From Streptomyces albus subsp. albus (GTDB lineage: Bacteria > Actinomycetota > Actinomycetes > Streptomycetales > Streptomycetaceae): DNA of 64,000 nucleotides. Numbering within the stretch: position 1 is the first letter of the stretch; each line of letters starts with the position of its first letter. The notes beneath the pieces are model-generated. The model was not told the origin of the DNA. It worked only from the letters and a program-made list of their open reading frames with translations, and did not search any database. The stretch lies in assembly GCF_000725885.1 (NCBI RefSeq), contig NZ_JODR01000010.1, positions 1 through 64,000 on the forward strand, read 5' to 3'. A program made the position numbers and the translations under genes. Positions 59,538 through 64,000 of the stretch are shown one piece after another.

Positions 59538-62003
59538 ATGGCACACGGCTCGGTCCAGGTGACGCACAGCGGCACGTCTCGGTGGCGGCGGCGTACGGGC
59601 GAATACGCGTCGTTGTCCGCCGCGCTGGAAGCGGCCGGGGACGGGGACGTCCTCACCATCGCGCCGGGCACCTACCGGGAGAACCTCGTCATCGAGCACA
59701 TGGTGACACTGCGCGGCCCGGAGCGCTCCGGCAGCGGCCCGGTCCGTATCGCCCCCGCCGACGGGGTGGCGCTGACGCTGCGTTCGGCGGCGCTCGTCCA
59801 GGACCTCCAGATCGAGGGCCAGGACTCGGCGGTGCCCGCGGTACTCGTCGAGGACGCGGCACCGGAGCTGGTGGGGCTGCGGGTGATGACGCGCTCGGCG
59901 GCCGGCATCGAGGTGCGCGGCGGTGCCCGGCCGACCGTACGGCGCTGCACCGTCGACAATCCGGCCGGGCTGGGCATCAGCGTCACCGGCGGGGCCGGCG
60001 GGGTCTACGAGGAGTGCGAGGTCGTGGCCGCCGGGCAGTCCGGGATCATGGTGCGGGACGGCGCCCGTCCCCGGCTGACCGCCTGCCGGGTGCATCTGGC
60101 CTCCGGCGCGGGCATCTCCCTGCAGGGCGAGGGCAGCACGCTGGAGGCCGTCGGCTGCGAGGTCTACGAGATCAAGGGCAGCGGGGTGCGGGTCGGCGCC
60201 CGCGCCAGCGGCCACTTCACCGACTGCCAGGTGCACCGCACCTCCGCCGACGGGGTCACGCTGGAGAACGACGCGGTGCTCACCCTCGCCGACTGCGACA
60301 TCCACGACATCCCCGAGAACGCCATCGACCTGCGGTCCCGCTCGGTGCTGACGCTGACCCGCTCCACGGTGCGCCGCTTCGGGCGCAACGGACTGTCGGT
60401 GTGGGACCCGGGCACCCGCGCGGACGCCAACAACTGCGAGATACACGACAGTACGGGCGACTACCCGGCGGTGTGGATCAGCGACGGTGCCACCGCCGTC
60501 CTGGACAGCTGCCGGGTGCACACGGTGCCCGACGCGCTGTTCGTCCTCGACCGGGGCTCCCGCGCGGACGTGCTCGACAGCGACCTGTCGCAGGTGCGCG
60601 GCACCGCGGTGTCGGTGAGCGACGGCGCGGTCGTCCAACTGGACGACACCCGCATCAGCAAGGCCGCGACGGGCGCCTGGTTCCGCGACCACGGCAGCGG
60701 CGGCGTGCTCAACGGCTGCACCATCGACGAGGCCGCGACCGGCGTCATCGTCACCAAGGGCGCCGACCCCACGGTCGAGAGGTGCACGGTCAGCGGCGCC
60801 GCGGAGGCGGGCTTCTACGTGTCGGCCGAGGGGCGGGGCACCTTCCACAACTGCCGGGTGACCGGGTCGCGCGGCTACGGCTTCCACATCATCGACGGCT
60901 GCCGCACCACGCTGCGCCGCTGCCGCACCGACCGGTGCACGCGCGGGGGTTACGAGTTCGCCGAAGAAGGGCCGACCGTCGAGGACTGCACCAGCGACGA
61001 GAGCGCGGCGGCCGTCTCCGCCCTGTCGGCACCGGCCCCCGCCGCCCCCTCCCCCGCCCCTGACGCCACGACCGGGCTGCTGACCGCCAAGGCCGTCGTA
61101 CCGCGCCAGCGCACCGACAGCCCGCGCGCGCAGACGGCTCCCGCACCCGGTACGGCACCCGCCGGGGAGGAGGCCGGCGGGGACGCGGCGCGGCCCGCCC
61201 AGGAGGTGCTCGGCGAACTCGACGCGCTGGTCGGGCTGGACAGCGTCAAGCGTGAGGTGCGGGCGCTGACCGACATGATCGAGGTCGGCCGCAGGCGGCA
61301 GGCCGCGGGCCTCAAGGCGGCCTCGGTGCGGCGGCATCTGGTGTTCACGGGCGCACCCGGCACCGGCAAGACGACCGTCGCCCGGCTGTACGGCGAGATC
61401 CTGCGGTCCCTCGGGGTGCTGCGGCGCGGTCATCTGGTGGAGGTGTCCCGCGTCGATCTGGTGGGCGAGCACATCGGCTCGACGGCGATCCGCACCCAGG
61501 AGGCGTTCGAGCGGGCCAAGGGCGGCGTGCTGTTCATCGACGAGGCGTACGCGCTCGCCCCGCAGGACGGGGGCCGTGACTTCGGCCGGGAGGCCATCGA
61601 CACGCTCGTGAAGCTGATGGAGGACCACCGTGACGACGTGGTGGTGATCGTCGCGGGCTACACGGCCGAGATGGAGCACTTCCTGGCGGCCAACCCGGGT
61701 GTGGCCTCCCGGTTCTCGCGCACCATCGCCTTCGGCGACTACACGCCCGAGGAGCTGCTGCTGATCGTGGAGCGGCAGGCGGAGGAGCAGCAGTACCACC
61801 TGGCGGAGGGTGCCCGGCAGGCGCTGCTCGGCTATTTCGCACGGCTGCCCAAGGGGCCCTCGTTCGGCAACGGGCGCACCGCCCGGCAGACGTTCGAGAC
61901 GATGGTCGAACGGCATGCGGGCCGGGTCGCGCAGCTGCCCGACCCGGACACCGACGATCTGACTCTCCTCTATCCCGGTGATCTGCCCGGACCGGCGGCG
62001 TGA
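59538..62003 (+). CDS. Right-handed beta-helix / CbxX-type AAA+ ATPase fusion protein, 821 aa
   Basis: Residues ~30-490 are a right-handed parallel beta-helix, with many ~23-residue rungs of the form [20 protein letters not shown] and [20 protein letters not shown] ~60-residue Ala/Pro linker follows, and residues ~550-820 are an AAA+ module of the CbxX/CfqX (EccA C-terminal) type. That module has [20 protein letters not shown], Walker [25 protein letters not shown], Walker [11 protein letters not shown] and the arginine-finger region [10 protein letters not shown]. The protein probably uses ATP to remodel a partner bound by the beta-helix. ATG 59538 is near the start of the first rung. Its 3' end overlaps the convergent hydrolase gene by 34 bp. 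Confidence 0.9.
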   Translation: MAHGSVQVTHSGTSRWRRRTGEYASLSAALEAAGDGDVLTIAPGTYRENLVIEHMVTLRGPERSGSGPVRIAPADGVALTLRSAALVQDLQIEGQDSAVPAVLVEDAAPELVGLRVMTRSAAGIEVRGGARPTVRRCTVDNPAGLGISVTGGAGGVYEECEVVAAGQSGIMVRDGARPRLTACRVHLASGAGISLQGEGSTLEAVGCEVYEIKGSGVRVGARASGHFTDCQVHRTSADGVTLENDAVLTLADCDIHDIPENAIDLRSRSVLTLTRSTVRRFGRNGLSVWDPGTRADANNCEIHDSTGDYPAVWISDGATAVLDSCRVHTVPDALFVLDRGSRADVLDSDLSQVRGTAVSVSDGAVVQLDDTRISKAATGAWFRDHGSGGVLNGCTIDEAATGVIVTKGADPTVERCTVSGAAEAGFYVSAEGRGTFHNCRVTGSRGYGFHIIDGCRTTLRRCRTDRCTRGGYEFAEEGPTVEDCTSDESAAAVSALSAPAPAAPSPAPDATTGLLTAKAVVPRQRTDSPRAQTAPAPGTAPAGEEAGGDAARPAQEVLGELDALVGLDSVKREVRALTDMIEVGRRRQAAGLKAASVRRHLVFTGAPGTGKTTVARLYGEILRSLGVLRRGHLVEVSRVDLVGEHIGSTAIRTQEAFERAKGGVLFIDEAYALAPQDGGRDFGREAIDTLVKLMEDHRDDVVVIVAGYTAEMEHFLAANPGVASRFSRTIAFGDYTPEELLLIVERQAEEQQYHLAEGARQALLGYFARLPKGPSFGNGRTARQTFETMVERHAGRVAQLPDPDTDDLTLLYPGDLPGPAA

Positions 62004-64000
62004 GCCGACCGGCCGCCGCCGGTCCGCCGCTCCGCTCCCGGCCCCGGCTCCGGTCGCGTTCCGGCCGCCGTCTGCCGCTCCGGTTCCGGCTGGCGGGGTA
62101 TCCCGCTGTGCCGCGCCGGTGACCGCTTGCGCAGCCGGGCGAGCAGTCCGGCGCGCTCCTCGGCGAAGGCGGGGTCGGCCTGGTAGTCGCCGTGGCCCAG
62201 GATCGGCTCCGGGAGGGGCTGTTCGCGGGTACGGCCGTAGGCGAGCGGGTCGAGCAGCGGGCCCCGGTCCACGCCCCGGCACTCCTCGGGCGGGCCGGGT
62301 TCGGGGGTGCCGGCCTTCTCCGGCCGTACCGGGCCGCCGATCGGGTCGGTCAGCCGCCACAGGTTGCGCCAGCACTCCAGGCCGCCGTGCAGCGCCGCGA
62401 GCTGCCGCGGCCCGAAGTAGGCGGGGAACCAGCGACCGTAGAGGCGTTCCAGGGGCGAGCCGTAGGTGAGCAGCGCGATCTGGCGCCGGGTGGCGGGGTC
62501 GAGCTGCCAGACGGCGGCGGCCGACAGGACGCTGCCCTGCGAGTGCCCGGAGATCACCAGGCGCCGTTCCGGGTGCCGGTCGGTCCACAGGGCCATGCGC
62601 CAGGCCAGGTCGGGCACGGCGCGCTCCGCGTAGCACGGCGGCGCGAAGGGGTGGGCGCTGCGGGGCCAGAAGGTGCCCACGTCCCACAGGATGCCCACGG
62701 TGCGGCGGGCGGAGGCGTCCTTGTAGGCGCGGCGGCTCCAGGTCAGCAGCAGGACGAAGCCGAGGCCGATGAGCCAGGAGCCGAGCGCCTGGACGGTGTC
62801 GGCGAAGCCCGCGACGACGGCGGGGGCGCCGTTGGTCGCCTCGCCGGGCACCTGCCCGGTCCACAGGGTGCCGAGCACGGCGACACCGCCCAGTACGAGG
62901 GTGGTGGCGGCGACGGTGGCCACCAGCCAGGGGGCCTCGTCGGTGATCCCGGCGCGGGCGACGGCGGAGGCGATCGTGCGGGAGCGGGTCGCGTCGGGGA
63001 CGCAGTCGGGGTAGCCGGCCGTGACCTCGTCGGTGAGCCGGCGCGTGTCGCGCCAGACGCGGACGGCGAACCAGCAGGCGAGCAGCGCCACGAACAGGAG
63101 CAGGACGGGGATGATGGACGCCTGCCAGGTGAGGATGGTGGGCGGTCCGGTCAGGCCGCCGCCCTCACCGGGTGTGCCGGGCCCGTCGAGCCAGTCGGCG
63201 ACGCGTTGGGAGACGCCGCCGGACAGCAGGCCGCCCAGCGCGCAGGCGAGCATGGCGACGGCCGCGGAGGCCAGCCCGGCCAGCGCGGTGCGCGGCACCC
63301 GTGTCCGGCGGTGCAGTCGCAGTCCCAGCAGTCCGAGGGCGACGACGAGGGCGCCCTGGAGGACGGCCAGGACACCGAAGGTCTCGTCGCCCGGCAGCGA
63401 GCCGCCGGACCGCCAGCCGGGCCGGTTCCATCCGCTGTGCACGACGGCGAGCAGCAGCACCACGAGGGAGGCTCCCGGCAGGGCCCGTACGGCGAGGTGG
63501 TCGACGTGGTCGTCGGGCTCGCTCTCCTTTCGGCCCCGGCGGCTGACGACGTACAGCACACAGCCGGCGCCCGCGAGCAGCAGGCCCTCCAGCAGCCAGC
63601 CGCACACGTCCAGTGCGGTGCTGCCGCCGGGCTTGCGGTCGTGGCGGGTGGCCGCCGCGGTGAGGGCCGCGGCGACGGTGAGGAACCCGGCGGCGGTGTG
63701 GGCGGCGCGCAGCCGCAGGACGAGGCGCCTGCCGTACCAGAATCCGGGCAGTGACAGCGGCGGGCGGCCGTCGGCGGCGGGGTGGTCCTCCGGGACGGTG
63801 CGCCGCAGCGGCTGCTGGGACTCGTACGCGCTCCAGGTGCGGTGGGAGAGCCACCACAGCAGGCCGGTGACGGCGGCGGGCAGGACGGCGGCGAGCGCCA
63901 GCCTGCGCCCCGGCTGGCTCCACCAGCCGTCCGGGCCGCCGGCGTCGCCGGACGGTGCCATGAAGGCCAGCCATCCGCGGTCGCCGGCGCAGGCGGTGCT
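61970..64000 (-). CDS. Polytopic membrane protein with C-terminal alpha/beta-hydrolase motif; 5' end probably beyond the right edge
   Basis: At least 663 residues are visible from ATG 63961, but the frame stays open to the window edge (13 more codons, reading ...GDRGWLAF) and the ATG has no ribosome binding site, so the true start is probably outside. About nine hydrophobic segments span the first ~430 residues. The C-terminal part contains a lipase-like elbow [18 protein letters not shown] with [21 protein letters not shown] downstream. This pattern fits membrane-linked hydrolases of unknown substrate in Streptomyces. The tail is Arg/Pro/Gly-rich and overlaps the convergent ATPase gene end. 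Confidence 0.82.
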   Translation of the reverse strand, partial: STACAGDRGWLAFMAPSGDAGGPDGWWSQPGRRLALAAVLPAAVTGLLWWLSHRTWSAYESQQPLRRTVPEDHPAADGRPPLSLPGFWYGRRLVLRLRAAHTAAGFLTVAAALTAAATRHDRKPGGSTALDVCGWLLEGLLLAGAGCVLYVVSRRGRKESEPDDHVDHLAVRALPGASLVVLLLAVVHSGWNRPGWRSGGSLPGDETFGVLAVLQGALVVALGLLGLRLHRRTRVPRTALAGLASAAVAMLACALGGLLSGGVSQRVADWLDGPGTPGEGGGLTGPPTILTWQASIIPVLLLFVALLACWFAVRVWRDTRRLTDEVTAGYPDCVPDATRSRTIASAVARAGITDEAPWLVATVAATTLVLGGVAVLGTLWTGQVPGEATNGAPAVVAGFADTVQALGSWLIGLGFVLLLTWSRRAYKDASARRTVGILWDVGTFWPRSAHPFAPPCYAERAVPDLAWRMALWTDRHPERRLVISGHSQGSVLSAAAVWQLDPATRRQIALLTYGSPLERLYGRWFPAYFGPRQLAALHGGLECWRNLWRLTDPIGGPVRPEKAGTPEPGPPEECRGVDRGPLLDPLAYGRTREQPLPEPILGHGDYQADPAFAEERAGLLARLRKRSPARHSGIPRQPEPERQTAAGTRPEPGPGAERRTGGGRSAHAAGPGRSPG

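Overview
This is high-GC DNA with the gene style of Streptomyces or a close relative: many GTG starts, ATGA stop/start overlaps and C/G third positions. The gene content also fits: modular type I PKS, TerD-family protein, family 2B encapsulin shells, DhaKLM and an Xfp phosphoketolase. No tRNA, rRNA, CRISPR array or insertion sequence was recognised by eye.

Left third (1-24 kb): the edge of a glycosylated modular type I polyketide cluster. On the minus strand, one operon runs from an NDP-hexose 2,3-dehydratase through an 83-residue small protein into a 4095-residue PKS (KSQ loading module plus two extender modules) and then a second PKS cut by the window edge. All three AT domains of the first PKS carry the YASH motif of methylmalonyl specificity, and the second PKS has a malonyl-type HAFH AT. 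On the plus strand, a divergent operon encodes a type II thioesterase, a GT1 glycosyltransferase, a DrrAB-like exporter, a DesI-like 4-aminotransferase, an FdtA/Tyl1a-like 3,4-ketoisomerase and a DesV/TylB-like 3-aminotransferase. The product would be a polyketide with a propionyl starter carrying deoxyaminosugars. The compound was not identified.

Middle (24-37 kb): general metabolism. It holds an MHS-family transporter, a PAP2 phosphatase, a FadR-type regulator divergent from a Cys/Met PLP lyase plus NhaC-type transporter, a receptor Ser/Thr kinase with a PQQ-type propeller, and a PTS-dependent dihydroxyacetone kinase operon (dhaKLM).

Hidden system (about 37.3-39.2 kb): an 18-bp gene encoding only Met-Arg-Tyr-Val-His, with a strong ribosome binding site, lies 93 bp upstream of a complete cytochrome P450. 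A perfect 12-bp hairpin separates them, a perfect 11-bp hairpin follows the P450, and an HTH gene plus a perfect palindrome lie upstream. This is the layout of the minimal P450-modified RiPPs called biarylitides (bytA/bytO). Ordinary gene callers would miss the peptide gene.

Right half (39-64 kb): a secreted M28 aminopeptidase, a membrane-anchored NUDIX protein, a two-component pair whose response regulator is frameshifted, a PH-like membrane protein, a glutamate racemase family protein, an HpnB-like glycosyltransferase, a double TerD-domain protein and a Pro/Gln-rich protein. An aldehyde dehydrogenase/DUF779/GAF-regulator group and a phosphoketolase follow. Next come two tandem family 2B encapsulin shell proteins with no recognisable cargo gene beside them. 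A two-TM protein, a beta-helix/AAA ATPase fusion and a membrane alpha/beta hydrolase cut by the right edge close the window.
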